Shown here one piece after another: positions 25,873-34,825 of a stretch of DNA of 64,000 nucleotides. Numbering within the stretch: position 1 is the first letter of the stretch; each line of letters opens with the position of its first letter. Below the pieces are notes generated by a model. That model had not been told where the DNA came from. It did not search any database and worked only from the letters and a program-made list of their open reading frames with translations. This DNA comes from an uncultured Halomonas sp. (GTDB taxonomy: Bacteria > Pseudomonadota > Gammaproteobacteria > Pseudomonadales > Halomonadaceae): NCBI RefSeq assembly GCF_947490095.1, contig NZ_CANLFS010000002.1, positions 186,001 to 250,000 of the forward strand, written 5' to 3'. The translations under genes and the position numbers were made by a program.

Positions 25873-26100
25873 TGGGGTCAGACCCCAGGGGGGGAGATGA
25901 TGGGGTCAGACCCCAAGGGGGTGGAGGATGGCCGCCCGGTTGATGGGGTCAGACCCCAGGGGTTGGAGTTGGTGGGGTCAGACCCCGGGGGGTGGAGTTG
26001 GTGGGGTCAGACCCCGGGGTTGGGGGTCTGACCCCAAGGGGGTGGAGGATGGCCGCCCGGTTGATGGGGTCAGACCCCAGGGGTTGGGGGTCTGACCCCA
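25873..26100. repeat. REP cluster C, eight copies with a larger duplicated unit
   Basis: Eight copies of the 13-bp palindrome. A longer unit of about 47 bases (GTGGAGGATGGCCGCCCGGT followed by one REP and AGGGGTTGG) occurs twice, starting near 25921 and 26042, so part of the cluster grew by block duplication. Confidence 0.9.
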
Positions 26101-26134
26101 TCGGCCACCCCATCGGTCCCTCAAAGGCCGCGGT

Positions 26135-26434
26135 CTAGTGGCCAAGCATCCAGGGGCGCCCGCGTCCTGCCCGTGGCCGGGTGTCTCGCCCCGTGGAGGC
26201 GGTGGCATGATCGTGACGGCAACCATGCTGGCTCTTGGGCTCATGGGCGCTGCGTTCGTTAATGGTGTGGGCCTGGCGCAGAGCCGTCGGCATCAGGGCC
26301 AGACGCGGCGCGCTCAGGCGCCGCGTGGCCGTCTCGCCACAGCCGGGGCAGGCCCTGGGGGCTTCGCGTTGGCTCATGGAGACCAGCGCGTCGAAGCACC
26401 CGCACCGACAGCAGTGGAATTCATAGATCGGCAT
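26135..26434 (-). CDS. fmdB: FmdB-type zinc-ribbon protein
   Basis: The product is 99 residues. The N-terminus MPIYEFHCCRCGCFDALVSM and CPGCGETATRRL form the CxxC...CxxC zinc ribbon of FmdB. The tail is rich in His, Arg and Ser. FmdB is linked to control of the formamidase gene in other bacteria, and here it follows fmdA after three bases. Confidence 0.85.
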   Translation of the reverse strand: MPIYEFHCCRCGCFDALVSMSQREAPRACPGCGETATRRLSAPRLALMPTALRQAHTINERSAHEPKSQHGCRHDHATASTGRDTRPRAGRGRPWMLGH

Positions 26435-26437
26435 GGG

Positions 26438-27667
26438 CTATCCCTTCCAGACGGCCTTGGGCAAATCCCCGGCCTTGATGCTTTTCCGGGGACCCGAGGC
26501 CTGGGGCTGAATATCGAAGTCGAAGATTTCGGTGGGTAGCCACAGGGTCGCGCAGACGTTGGGAATATCGACGATGCCGTTGATATGCCCCTGCACCGGC
26601 GCCGTACCCAGGATCGAGTAGGCCTGCGCCCCGCTGTAACCGAAGTTCTTGAGATACTCGATGGCATTGAGGCAGGCCTGGCGGTAAGCCACATTGGTGT
26701 CGAGATAGTGCTGCTTGCCGCTCTCGTCTACCGAAATGCCCTGGAAGATCAGGTGATTCTGATACCTAGGCTGCATGACACTCGGCTGGAAGATGGGGTT
26801 TTTCACCGAATAGAGACGCATGCCATCCTTGACCAGGTTGACACGTAGGTGAACCCAGCCGGCCATCTCGATGGCGCCGCAGAAGGTGATTTCACCATCG
26901 CCCTGGGAGAAGTGCAGGTCGCCCACCGATAGACCGCCCTCCTTGACGTAGACCGGGAAGAAGACCCGTGACCCCTGGGTCAGGTCCTTGATATCGCAGT
27001 TGCCGCCGTGTTCTCTCGGCGGCACGGTGCGGGCCCCCTCGGCGGCGGCACCGGCCACGCTGGCGCTGTCCATGCGTCCCATATGGGCCGTATCGGCATG
27101 GGGCGGGTTGGCCAATGGCGGGACGCGCTGGGGGTCGGTGTCGATCAGCTCCTGCTCGCGCCGGTTCCACTCATCCAGCAACTCGCGGGAGGGTAGGCAG
27201 CCGATCAAGCCGGGGTGCATCAGGCCGGCGAACTCGACGCCGGGCAGATGGCGAGAGCGCGTCGTGATGCCGTGGAAGTCCCAGATCGACTTGCGCGCCT
27301 CGGGAAAGTGCTCGGTCAAGAAGCCACCGCCGTTCTCGCGAGCGAAGATACCGTTGAAGCCCCAGGTCTGCTCGGAAAAGGGGCCGATATCGAGGATGTC
27401 CACCACCAGCAGATCCCCAGGCTCGGCGCCCTTGACGCCGATGGGGCCACTCAAATAATGCACCCGCGTCAGGTCGGCATCGCGGATGTCCTCGGCGCCA
27501 TCGTTGTTGCCCACCTGGCCGCCGGTCCAGTCCATGCACTCGACGATAAAGTCGTCGCCGGGCTTCACCGTGGCCACCATCGGGATGTCCGGATGCCAGC
27601 GGTTGTGGATGTTGTCGTGCTCTACGGCGGGCTTGCCCAGATCGATATGAATCAGCGTGTCGGTCAT
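26438..27667 (-). CDS. fmdA: Formamidase (acetamidase/formamidase family)
   Basis: The product is 409 residues, the usual FmdA length. Blocks HNRWHPDIPMVATVKPGDDF, VECMDWTGGQVGNNDGAEDI, FPEARKSIWDFHGI and HGGNCDIKDLTQGSRVFFPV are conserved. It hydrolyses formamide to formate and ammonia in the cytoplasm, supplying nitrogen. It forms an operon with fmdB. A REP cluster lies 105 bases upstream. Confidence 0.95.
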   Translation of the reverse strand: MTDTLIHIDLGKPAVEHDNIHNRWHPDIPMVATVKPGDDFIVECMDWTGGQVGNNDGAEDIRDADLTRVHYLSGPIGVKGAEPGDLLVVDILDIGPFSEQTWGFNGIFARENGGGFLTEHFPEARKSIWDFHGITTRSRHLPGVEFAGLMHPGLIGCLPSRELLDEWNRREQELIDTDPQRVPPLANPPHADTAHMGRMDSASVAGAAAEGARTVPPREHGGNCDIKDLTQGSRVFFPVYVKEGGLSVGDLHFSQGDGEITFCGAIEMAGWVHLRVNLVKDGMRLYSVKNPIFQPSVMQPRYQNHLIFQGISVDESGKQHYLDTNVAYRQACLNAIEYLKNFGYSGAQAYSILGTAPVQGHINGIVDIPNVCATLWLPTEIFDFDIQPQASGPRKSIKAGDLPKAVWKG

Positions 27668-27772
27668 GGCGTCCTCGAGATTCGAGTTGTTGTAGGAGTC
27701 GCCTTGCTTAGATTAGTAGAGAATAGGGTAAAAGCCAGACGCGATAACCAGCCCGGAATGGCTGCCTGGTCG

Positions 27773-27854
27773 ATGGGGTCAGACCCCAGGGGTTGGGGGT
27801 CTGACCCCAAGGGGTTGGGGGTCTGACCCCAAAGGGTGGGGGTCTGACCCCAAG
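27773..27854. repeat. REP cluster D, left flank of the RAYT gene
   Basis: Four copies of the palindrome, one as GGGGTCAGACCCC and three as GGGGTCTGACCCC, end about 60 bases before the tyrosine transposase start. With cluster E they bracket that gene. Confidence 0.92.
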
Positions 27855-27913
27855 GGAAGGCGATGACCTACACTAAAAGCCAATGGGCCAGAAAATAATG
27901 GGGGTGGAGTGGA

Positions 27914-28555
27914 ATGGCACGCTCAACTCGCGTTTTTTTGCCGGAGACGCCGGTACACCTGGTGCAGCGCGGTAATAATCGGAGTACCTGCTTCGAGTAT
28001 CTTGGCGATGCTCGTCGCTACCTGGAATTTCTCGACGAGGCACGCCAGCTGCATAAGATAGATATCCACGCCTATGTGCTGATGAATAACCATATCCATC
28101 TACTGGCTTCGCCACGAAGAGACCCCGAAGGCATCAGTCAGATGATGAAGGTCCTCGGGCAGCGATATGCCCAATACTTCAACAAGCACCATCACCGAAC
28201 GGGCGGATTATTCGAGGGGCGCTACCACGCCTGCCTGATCGGCGAGGAGGAGTACCTGTTCGCCTGCTATCGCTATATCGAGATGAACCCGGTACGAGCG
28301 GGATTAACGGACGAGCCTGGCAAATATCGTTGGTCAAGCTATCATGCCAATGCCCTCGGGGTGGAGGACCCTCTGATCGCGCCCCATGCCGCCTACTTGG
28401 CAGTCGGCCAGGACCCCAGCGCTCGCCAGCGTCAATATCGGCAGCTCTTCGAGTCCCCGCTCCCCCCCGCCATGTTGGACGACATTCGCCACCAGACGCG
28501 ACGAGGTCACGCCTTCGCCAGCGAAGACTTTCGCACCCGCCTGACCAACCAGTAG
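27914..28555 (+). CDS. REP-associated tyrosine transposase (RAYT)
   Basis: The product is 213 residues. The HUH metal-binding motif is H60-I-H62 in AYVLMNNHIHLL. The nucleophile is Y85 or Y88 in LGQRYAQYFNKHH, followed by GLFEGRYHACLI and YRYIEMNPVRAGL. This is the Y1/IS200-like fold of RAYT proteins, single-copy enzymes that act on nearby REP palindromes instead of mobilising as ordinary IS elements. REP clusters sit within 60 bases on the left and 20 on the right, in both orientations, as expected for a REPtron. It is probably the enzyme that spread the palindromes across this region. Confidence 0.93.
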   Translation: MARSTRVFLPETPVHLVQRGNNRSTCFEYLGDARRYLEFLDEARQLHKIDIHAYVLMNNHIHLLASPRRDPEGISQMMKVLGQRYAQYFNKHHHRTGGLFEGRYHACLIGEEEYLFACYRYIEMNPVRAGLTDEPGKYRWSSYHANALGVEDPLIAPHAAYLAVGQDPSARQRQYRQLFESPLPPAMLDDIRHQTRRGHAFASEDFRTRLTNQ

Positions 28556-28571
28556 TAGTTGGGGGCTTAGT

Positions 28572-28653
28572 TGGGGTCAGACCCCCAGTCCAATGGGGTC
28601 AGACCCCCAACCCCCGGGGTCTGACCCCATCAACTCCCAGGGGTCTGACCCCA
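28572..28653. repeat. REP cluster E, right flank of the RAYT gene
   Basis: Four copies, two in each orientation, fill the gap between the RAYT gene and the convergent SulP gene. Confidence 0.92.
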
Positions 28654-28674
28654 TCGGCGACCCCGTCGGCGATA

Positions 28675-30402
28675 TCACGCCCGCTGATTTTCCACCGCGC
28701 CGGGCTTGAAGGCTTCCCAGGCGGCGAAGGGGCTGAGAAATACCCGCCCCCTGAGGCCGTCCAGGAAGTCGCTGCGCTTCAGGCGATCCATCACCGGTCC
28801 CTTGACCTCGGCCAGGTGCAGCGTGACCCCCGCTTCGTTGAGGCGCTCATTGATGGCCTCCAGGCTCTCCAGCGCCGAGGCGTCGATGAGGTTGACCGCC
28901 GAGCAGATCAGCACCATGTGCTCCAGGCCGGGGTGGTGGGCGACGATCTGCAGCACCGTATCCTCCAGGTAGCGCGCGTTGGCGAAGTAGAGGCTTTCGT
29001 CGATGCGCAGGAAGGACACATGGCTCAGGGTCTCGGTCTCGTGGCGCTGGATGCTGCGAAAGTGCTCGGAGTCGGGCAGGCGTCCCACCACCGCGCTATG
29101 GGGGCGGCTGGTGCGATAGAGGAAGAGCCCGATGGAGAGCGCCACGCCGGTGATGATGCCCGCCTCCACGCCCTCCATCAGGGTCAGCAGGATGGTGGCG
29201 GCCATGGCCGAGAAGTCGCTGCGCGAGTAGCGCCAGGTCTGGCGGATCAGGGGGATATCCACCAGCGTCAGAATCGCCACGGTGATGGTGGCGGCCAGGG
29301 TGGCGATGGGCAGGTGATGCAGCAGCGGGGTGAGCAGCAGGGTGACCAGGCCGATGCCCAGGGCGGCGAAGAGCCCGGCGAAGGGCGTCTGGGCCCCGGA
29401 TTCATCGTTGATCACGGTGCGCGAGAGCCCGCCGGTCACCGGCATGCCGGCGGTGAAGGCCGCCGCGAGGTTGGCGCCGCCCAGCCCGACCAGCTCCTGA
29501 TTGGGGGAGATGCGCTGGCGGCGCTTGGCGGCGAGCATCTGGGCCATGGAGATCGATTCCACGAAGCCCACCACGCTGATCAACAGCGCCGGGATCAGCA
29601 GGGCGCGCCAGAGTGTGAGATCGAAGCCAGGCAGGGTCAGCGGCGGCAGCCCGCCGGGCACGGCGCCGACCACGGCCACGCCGCGCTCGGCGAGCCCCAG
29701 CTGCCAGCTCAGCAGGGTGGTGGCCACCACCGCCAGCACCGGGCCGCTGCGTGCCACCAGGCCGGCGGTGGCGGGGGCCAGCCCCAGGCGCGTCAGCAGC
29801 GGGCGCGCCTGGCGGCGGCTTGTGACCAGAAAGAGCAGGGTGCCCAGGCCGATGGCAAGGGTGGGCCAGTGCAGATGGGGTAGCCCGCCGACGATGCCGG
29901 TTAACAGCTCCAGGGCGTTATAGCCGCCGGCGGAGATCCCCGCCATATGAGCGAACTGGCCGATGGCGATCAGCACCGCCGAGGAGGAGAGGAAGCCGGC
30001 GATCACCGGGTGGCTCAGGAAGTTGGCGAAAAACCCCAGGCGCAAAAGCCCCATGGCGACCAGCATGGCCCCGGAGAGCAGCGACAACACCAGCGCCGCC
30101 TGGAGATAGGCGGCGCTGCCCGGCGTGGCCACATTGGACAGCGCCGCGCCGGTCATCAGCGCGATGATCGCCACCGGGCCCACCGCCAGGGTGCGGCTGG
30201 TACCCAGCAGGGCATAGAGCACCGCCGGCAGCAGGCTGGCATAGAGCCCCACCACCGCCGGCAGGCCGGCGAGCAGGGCATAGGCCAGCGACTGGGGAAT
30301 CACCATCACGGTGACGATGGTGCCAGCCAGCAGGTCGGCCCCCAGCTGGCGCCGGTTATAGTGGGGCAGCCAGGTCAATACCGGTAGATAGCGCTTAAGC
30401 AT
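28675..30402 (-). CDS. SulP-family anion transporter with STAS domain
   Basis: The product is 575 residues. Residues 1-420 form the multi-span SulP membrane domain with the signature region VVGLYASLLPAVLYALLGTS and PNQELVGLGGANLAAAFTAG. The last 130 residues form a STAS domain (VSFLRIDESLYFANARYLED, then VLICSAVNLIDASALESLEA). Family members carry sulfate, bicarbonate or dicarboxylates; the substrate here is open. It is monocistronic. Confidence 0.93.
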   Translation of the reverse strand: MLKRYLPVLTWLPHYNRRQLGADLLAGTIVTVMVIPQSLAYALLAGLPAVVGLYASLLPAVLYALLGTSRTLAVGPVAIIALMTGAALSNVATPGSAAYLQAALVLSLLSGAMLVAMGLLRLGFFANFLSHPVIAGFLSSSAVLIAIGQFAHMAGISAGGYNALELLTGIVGGLPHLHWPTLAIGLGTLLFLVTSRRQARPLLTRLGLAPATAGLVARSGPVLAVVATTLLSWQLGLAERGVAVVGAVPGGLPPLTLPGFDLTLWRALLIPALLISVVGFVESISMAQMLAAKRRQRISPNQELVGLGGANLAAAFTAGMPVTGGLSRTVINDESGAQTPFAGLFAALGIGLVTLLLTPLLHHLPIATLAATITVAILTLVDIPLIRQTWRYSRSDFSAMAATILLTLMEGVEAGIITGVALSIGLFLYRTSRPHSAVVGRLPDSEHFRSIQRHETETLSHVSFLRIDESLYFANARYLEDTVLQIVAHHPGLEHMVLICSAVNLIDASALESLEAINERLNEAGVTLHLAEVKGPVMDRLKRSDFLDGLRGRVFLSPFAAWEAFKPGAVENQRA

Positions 30403-30574
30403 GTGTCTCGTATCTGGAAGGTGGAAATCCGGAGAGCGGAAGCTGGGAAGAGTGGAATAAGCCCTAGCCTAAACGATATGAGGCGTTGCTTTCACCAGGG
30501 CCCGCTTATGGCCGCTTTCTGGCAAGCTATGGGGGTCGCCCGACGGCCTGCTAGAATCACATCACTCATTAACT

Positions 30575-30750
30575 CCCGGCGCCGCGGGGCTTATCACGTA
30601 AAGCGTACAGCTTACAGCGTACGACTCCCGGCACCGCCGGGTTTACTACGTAAAGCGTACAGCTTATTAGCGCACAGCTCCCGGCACCGCCGGGTTTACT
30701 ACGTAAGGCGTACAGCTTACAGCGTATAGCTCCCGGCGCCGCCGGGCGCC
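30575..30750. repeat. About 52-bp tandem repeat upstream of metY
   Basis: Three full copies and a partial fourth of a unit made of a hairpin (CCCGGCACCGCCGGG type), then TTTACTACGTAAAGCGTACA and GCTTACAGCGTA. Part of the sequence recurs in the kpsM-kpsT spacer. The 374-base gap between the SulP gene and metY holds no gene that I can support. The frame across it codes only for repeats. Confidence 0.85.
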
Positions 30751-30776
30751 AGACTCATCACTGACAAGGACATACC

Positions 30777-32051
30777 ATGCAGCGCGAGACCATTGCCCTT
30801 CACCACGCCTACGCCCCCGACGACCAGCACGCGGTGGCGGTGCCCATCCACCAGACCACCTCGTTTTCCTTCGATAGTGCCGAGCATGCCGCCGACCTCT
30901 TCGACCTCAAGGTCGAGGGCAATATCTACTCGCGGATCATGAACCCCACCTGCGGCGTGCTCGAGCAGCGCGTGGCGGCCCTGGAAGGCGGCATCGCCGG
31001 GCTGGCGATGGCGTCCGGCATGGCGGCCATCACCGCAGCCATCCAGACCATCGCCGAGGCGGGCGACAACATCGTCTCGATCAGCGAGCTCTACGGCGGC
31101 ACCTATAACCTCTTCGCCCACACCCTGCCGCGCCAGGGCATCGAGGTGCGCTTCGCCGACAAGGGCGACCTCGCCGGCCTCGAGGCGCTGATCGATGCGC
31201 GCACCAAGGCGGTGTTCTGCGAGAGCGTGGGCAACCCCTCCGGCGGCGTGGTGGACATGGCGGCCCTGGCCGAGGTGGCTCATCGCCACGGCGTGCCGGT
31301 GATCGTCGACAACACCGTGGCCACGCCCTTCCTGTGGCGCCCCATCGAGCATGGCGCGGATATCGTGATCCACTCGGCCACCAAGTATATCGGCGGGCAT
31401 GGCACCACCGTGGGCGGGGTGATCGTCGATTCGGGCAAGTTCCCCTGGGCCGACAACGCCGAGCGCTTCCCGCTGCTCAACGAACCCGATGTCTCCTACC
31501 ACGGCGTCTGCTACACCCGTGACCTGGGGCCGGCCGCCTTCATCGGGCGTGCCCGGGTGGTGCCGCTGCGCAACATGGGCGCGGCGCTCTCCGCCCAGGC
31601 GGCCTGGCAGCTGATGCAGGGCCTCGAGACCCTGGGGCTGCGCATCGAGCGTATCTGCGACAACGCCCAGCGTATCGCCGAATACCTGCAGGGCCACGAC
31701 GCCGTGACCTGGGTGCAATACGCCGGCCTGGAGAACCACCCGGACCACGCCCTGGCCAGGAAATACATGGACGGCCACGCCTCGGGCATCCTCAGCTTCG
31801 GCATCCAGGGTGGTCGCGAAGCGGGCGCCCGCTTCTACGACGCCCTGAACCTGGTGCTGCGCCTGGTCAACATCGGCGACGCCAAGACCTGCTCCTCGAT
31901 CCCCGCCGCGACCACCCACCGCCAGCTCAACGACGAGGAACTCGCCAAGGCCGGCGTCACCGCGGACATGGTACGGCTCTCCATCGGCATCGAACACGTC
32001 GACGACATCATCGCCGACCTCGACCAGGCCCTCGCGGCCAGCCAAGCCTGA
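30777..32051 (+). CDS. metY: O-acetylhomoserine (thiol)-lyase
   Basis: The product is 424 residues, typical of MetY. Cys/Met-metabolism PLP blocks: [57 protein letters not shown] and [18 protein letters not shown], with the PLP-binding Lys in SATKYIGG. It makes homocysteine from O-acetylhomoserine and sulfide. The nearby SulP gene could supply sulfate, but no operon link is seen. Methionine gamma-lyase is a less likely alternative given the length. Confidence 0.9.
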   Translation: MQRETIALHHAYAPDDQHAVAVPIHQTTSFSFDSAEHAADLFDLKVEGNIYSRIMNPTCGVLEQRVAALEGGIAGLAMASGMAAITAAIQTIAEAGDNIVSISELYGGTYNLFAHTLPRQGIEVRFADKGDLAGLEALIDARTKAVFCESVGNPSGGVVDMAALAEVAHRHGVPVIVDNTVATPFLWRPIEHGADIVIHSATKYIGGHGTTVGGVIVDSGKFPWADNAERFPLLNEPDVSYHGVCYTRDLGPAAFIGRARVVPLRNMGAALSAQAAWQLMQGLETLGLRIERICDNAQRIAEYLQGHDAVTWVQYAGLENHPDHALARKYMDGHASGILSFGIQGGREAGARFYDALNLVLRLVNIGDAKTCSSIPAATTHRQLNDEELAKAGVTADMVRLSIGIEHVDDIIADLDQALAASQA

Positions 32052-32068
32052 TCAGCCCCATCCCCCCC

Positions 32069-32286
32069 CTGGGGTCAGACCCCACCGGCTACCCCGCCCC
32101 CCATTGGGGTCAGACCCCACCGGCTACCCCGCCCCCCCTGGGGTCAGACCCCAGGGGTTGGGGGTCTGACCCCAATGGTGCCACCCCGGGCTCACGGGGT
32201 CAGACCCCACCGGCTACCCCGCCCCCCATGGGGTCAGACCCCAGGGGTTGGGGGTCTGACCCCAGGGGTTGGGGGTCTGACCCCAG
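32069..32286. repeat. REP cluster F, eight copies
   Basis: Eight copies of the palindrome lie between the convergent metY and rarD genes. Several are followed by the same CACCGGCTACCCCGCCCCCC spacer, showing growth by block duplication. Confidence 0.92.
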
Positions 32287-32289
32287 GGG

Positions 32290-33201
32290 CTATGCCTCCC
32301 GCGGTCGGCTATGCCAGGCGGACCAGGTATAGAGCGCGAGGCTCGTCCAGATCATCACGAAGGTGGCGAGCTGGGCGCCGCCTAGCGGTTCGCCGAACAC
32401 CACCAGGGCGATGAAGAACTGGATGGTGGGGTTGAGGTACAACAGAAACCCCAGGGTGGCGAGGCGCAGGCGCCGGGCGGCCCCGGCGAAGGCGAGCAGG
32501 GGCAGGGCGGTGATGACCCCACTGGCGATCAGCAGCAGGGTGGTGCGCGTATCGCCCAGGAAATGCGAGAGCTCGGCCTGGGTCAGCCAGCCCAGGGCCA
32601 ACAGCCCCAAGGGCAGCAGCAGCAGGGTCTCCACGAACAGTCCTGAGAGGCCATCCAGGCGCACCTGCTTGCGCAGCAGCCCATAGGTGCCGAAGGAGAA
32701 GGCCAGTGCCAGGCTGATCCACGGCAGCTCGCCGAGTATCACCAGCTGGGTCAGGATCGCGACCCCGGCAAGCCCCACGGCCACCGCCTGGAGCCGGTGC
32801 ATGGTCTCGCGCAGCACCAGCATGCCCAGTGCCACATTGACCAGCGGCGTCATGAAGTAGCCCAAACTCGCCTGGAGCACATGGCGGGTCTCCACCGAGT
32901 AGATATAGAGCCCCCAGTTGAGCGCGATCAGCAGGGCACAGCCCAGCACGCGCCCCAGCCGCCGGGGTTGACCGAGCGCCTGGCGAATCGGCGCCCAGCG
33001 CCCCAGCAGCGTGACCAGGCCGACCAGAAACAGGCACGACCACAGCACCCGGTGGATCAGGACCTCGTAGGCGGGCACCCCCTGAAACAGGGCGAAGAAC
33101 AGCGGGAAACAGCCCCACATGCTGTAGGCGGCCAGCCCGAACATAACGCCCTGGCGGGCCTCGCGGGCGGGGGGAGTCGTGGTGGTCATGGTGTCACTCA
33201 T
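32290..33201 (-). CDS. rarD: EamA-family transporter RarD
   Basis: The product is 303 residues with ten hydrophobic spans. RarD-type blocks: GVMFGLAAYSMWGCFPLFFA, LIHRVLWSCLFL, ALNWGLYIYSVETRHVLQAS followed by LGYFMTPLVNV, and FLLYLNPTIQFFIALVVFGE. It is an inner-membrane drug/metabolite-type exporter of unknown substrate. A terminator separates it from ompW. Confidence 0.9.
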   Translation of the reverse strand: MSDTMTTTTPPAREARQGVMFGLAAYSMWGCFPLFFALFQGVPAYEVLIHRVLWSCLFLVGLVTLLGRWAPIRQALGQPRRLGRVLGCALLIALNWGLYIYSVETRHVLQASLGYFMTPLVNVALGMLVLRETMHRLQAVAVGLAGVAILTQLVILGELPWISLALAFSFGTYGLLRKQVRLDGLSGLFVETLLLLPLGLLALGWLTQAELSHFLGDTRTTLLLIASGVITALPLLAFAGAARRLRLATLGFLLYLNPTIQFFIALVVFGEPLGGAQLATFVMIWTSLALYTWSAWHSRPREA

Positions 33202-33203
33202 CC

Positions 33204-33238
33204 AAGAAAAATGCCGGGCCCCATCACGGGGCCCGGCA
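33204..33238 (-). terminator. Rho-independent terminator after ompW
   Basis: On the minus strand an 11-bp stem (TGCCGGGCCCC...GGGGCCCGGCA, loop of five) is followed by ATTTTTCTT. It lies 50 bases after the ompW stop and just before the rarD start, so rarD needs its own promoter or read-through. Confidence 0.88.
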
Positions 33239-33290
33239 CTATATCGATCAACCTATCGACGAACGCGGTTCGCGGGTCAGAACGCGACCC

Positions 33291-33881
33291 TTAGAAGCGG
33301 TAGGTCAGGCCGGCGCCGACGGTGACCGGGTCCACCTTGACCTTGCCGATGCCATTGCCGTTGTTGTCGACCTCGGCATCCACGTCGGACCAGCGGGCAT
33401 AGCCGGTGGCGCTCAGGTTGCTGGTCAGCGTCAGGTCAACGCCGACCTGGCCGACGACGCCGTAGTCGTCATCGATATCGATGTTATCCCCGGCGTTGGC
33501 CTCATCGATGCTGGAGTAACGAGTGTAGTTGACACCCAGGCCAGCGAACGGCTGCACGCGAGCTTCCTCGATGCCGCCCAGCGGGTAGTAGTTGACCAGC
33601 AGGTTGACCGGCATGCGATCCATGGTGCCGAGGTTGTTACCGGCCAGGCCGAAGTCGTGCTCGACGCTCTCGCCGACACCCAGCTCGACGCCCATCTTGT
33701 CGTGGAACAGGTAGCCGCCGGAGAGGTAGAAGGCGTTCTCGTCGGAGACGTTGTCGGTAGTGACGTCGGCTTTCTCGAAGCTGCCGCGAACGTAGACATC
33801 ACCCGCCTGGTAGGCCAAGGCCGCCTGGCTGGCGAAAGCGGTAGAAGCGGCGATAGCGAGCATCATCGTAGTCTTGCGCAT
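33291..33881 (-). CDS. ompW: OmpW-family outer-membrane protein
   Basis: The product is 196 residues from the ATG preceded by GGAGGTTCC. The signal peptide ends at AALA. The mature start YQAGDVYVRGSFEKADV, the segment LLVNYYPLGG and the C-terminal VTVGAGLTYRF fit an eight-strand OmpW barrel ending in Phe. OmpW proteins form narrow hydrophobic channels and often respond to salt or oxygen. It is monocistronic with a terminator. Confidence 0.9.
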   Translation of the reverse strand: MRKTTMMLAIAASTAFASQAALAYQAGDVYVRGSFEKADVTTDNVSDENAFYLSGGYLFHDKMGVELGVGESVEHDFGLAGNNLGTMDRMPVNLLVNYYPLGGIEEARVQPFAGLGVNYTRYSSIDEANAGDNIDIDDDYGVVGQVGVDLTLTSNLSATGYARWSDVDAEVDNNGNGIGKVKVDPVTVGAGLTYRF

Positions 33882-33955
33882 GGAACCTCCTGATGGGTGG
33901 CCCTGGGTCAATAAATAAGGGGAGGGCGAATAAATCCCTTTGTCATGCTGAGTAT

Positions 33956-33961
33956 ATTATA
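33956..33961 (-). promoter_or_regulatory. Likely -10 element of ompW
   Basis: TATAAT on the minus strand, 75 bases before the ompW start codon. I see no strong -35 sequence, so this is tentative. Confidence 0.35.
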
Positions 33962-34184
33962 AGAAACAGTGTTCATGATTGCTAGTGCTCGACTCCCTTT
34001 CTCGTCGTCGTCTCGTTGTTGAAAACCGTCGAGTCTCCAGCGGGGTGTGGCCGATGATGATGCTACGACGTAGAATGCACGGCGTTAACCATGGCTTTTT
34101 TATATGCCGAGGCCACGGAATGGCGCCTCGGACAGACAGAGATATACGCAACAGGGCAAGGGAAATGCCCGGACACAATCCCCG

Positions 34185-34197
34185 GGCGGTAGCGTGC
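34185..34197 (+). promoter_or_regulatory. ops element (RfaH recruitment site) of the capsule operon
   Basis: GGCGGTAGCGTGC matches the ops core GGCGGTAGCGT and the following bases exactly. It lies 221 bases before the first capsule gene, in the leader. RfaH binds the paused polymerase here and carries it through long surface-polysaccharide operons. The full JUMPstart sequence upstream is not recognisable. The 33882-34417 gap also holds REP cluster G; I see no gene in it. Confidence 0.85.
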
Positions 34198-34225
34198 CTA
34201 GCGCCCAGCCCACCCCCTCACCCCC

Positions 34226-34370
34226 ATGGGGTCAGACCCCAGGGGTTGGGGGTCTGACCCCACCGGCAGGGAGCCCTCAGGGGTCAGACCCCAGGGGGTT
34301 GGGGGTCTGACCCCATCGGCAGGAGCCCCCCGGGGTCAGACCCCAGGGGGTTGGGGGGTCTGACCCCACC
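34226..34370. repeat. REP cluster G, six copies in the capsule leader
   Basis: Six copies in three pairs, each pair of opposite orientation with a GGGGTTGGG-type centre. It lies between the ops site and the first capsule gene, so the hairpins would be transcribed. It is the last REP cluster in the window. Confidence 0.92.
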
Positions 34371-34417
34371 GGCAGAAGCCCCATGGGCAGCTGGCCACCA
34401 GATCACAAGGACTCTTT

Positions 34418-34825
34418 ATGTCAACACCAGCACTCTTTCCTACCGGCGGCCTGGCACGATGGCTGGTCGCCGGGAGCCTGCTGGCCGCGCTCAGCGGCTG
34501 TGTCTTGCCCAACGCCCAGCAGGGGCCTAGTTCCGGGGTGGTGATCAGCCAGGGCCAGCCGGGCACGCCCCTCGATGCCAACTTGAGCGGCTTCCTCGAA
34601 CAGGCGCCCCCCGGGGCCGTCACCGATCTTCCCACCAGCCCCTGGGGCCCCAATGTGGTGGTCTCGGCCGAGGCGCCTTACTTCGCCGCCAGCGGCCGCG
34701 TATGCCGGCACGTGCGGGTCGAAACCGCCCGCGGGCCGGTTTCCCCCCAGATCGCCTGTGAGGGCGCCCAGGGCTGGGAGGCCAAGCGCCTGGTCACCGA
34801 GGTACGCACCGGAGGAACCCGCTAA
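34418..34825 (+). CDS. Capsule-operon lipoprotein
   Basis: The product is 135 residues. A lipoprotein signal ends at LSGC (Cys28). The mature part contains SPWGPNVVVSAEAPYFAASG and RVCRHVRVE, which I recognise only as a small outer-membrane lipoprotein type found beside capsule export genes. Its stop overlaps the kpsD start (TAATG), so the two are translationally coupled and may act together in export. Confidence 0.75.
   Translation: MSTPALFPTGGLARWLVAGSLLAALSGCVLPNAQQGPSSGVVISQGQPGTPLDANLSGFLEQAPPGAVTDLPTSPWGPNVVVSAEAPYFAASGRVCRHVRVETARGPVSPQIACEGAQGWEAKRLVTEVRTGGTR

Noticed and set aside
30403..30729. Open frame across the spacer between the SulP and metY genes
   Set aside because: It translates tandem intergenic repeats and has no conserved features.
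33957..34178. Short minus-strand frame in the ompW-capsule gap
   Set aside because: No ribosome site or recognisable motif; the region is better explained as promoter and leader DNA.
16434..34370. REP clusters as a possible CRISPR array
   Set aside because: The repeats are only 13 bp, occur in both orientations, have short irregular spacers that are themselves similar, and no cas genes are present.
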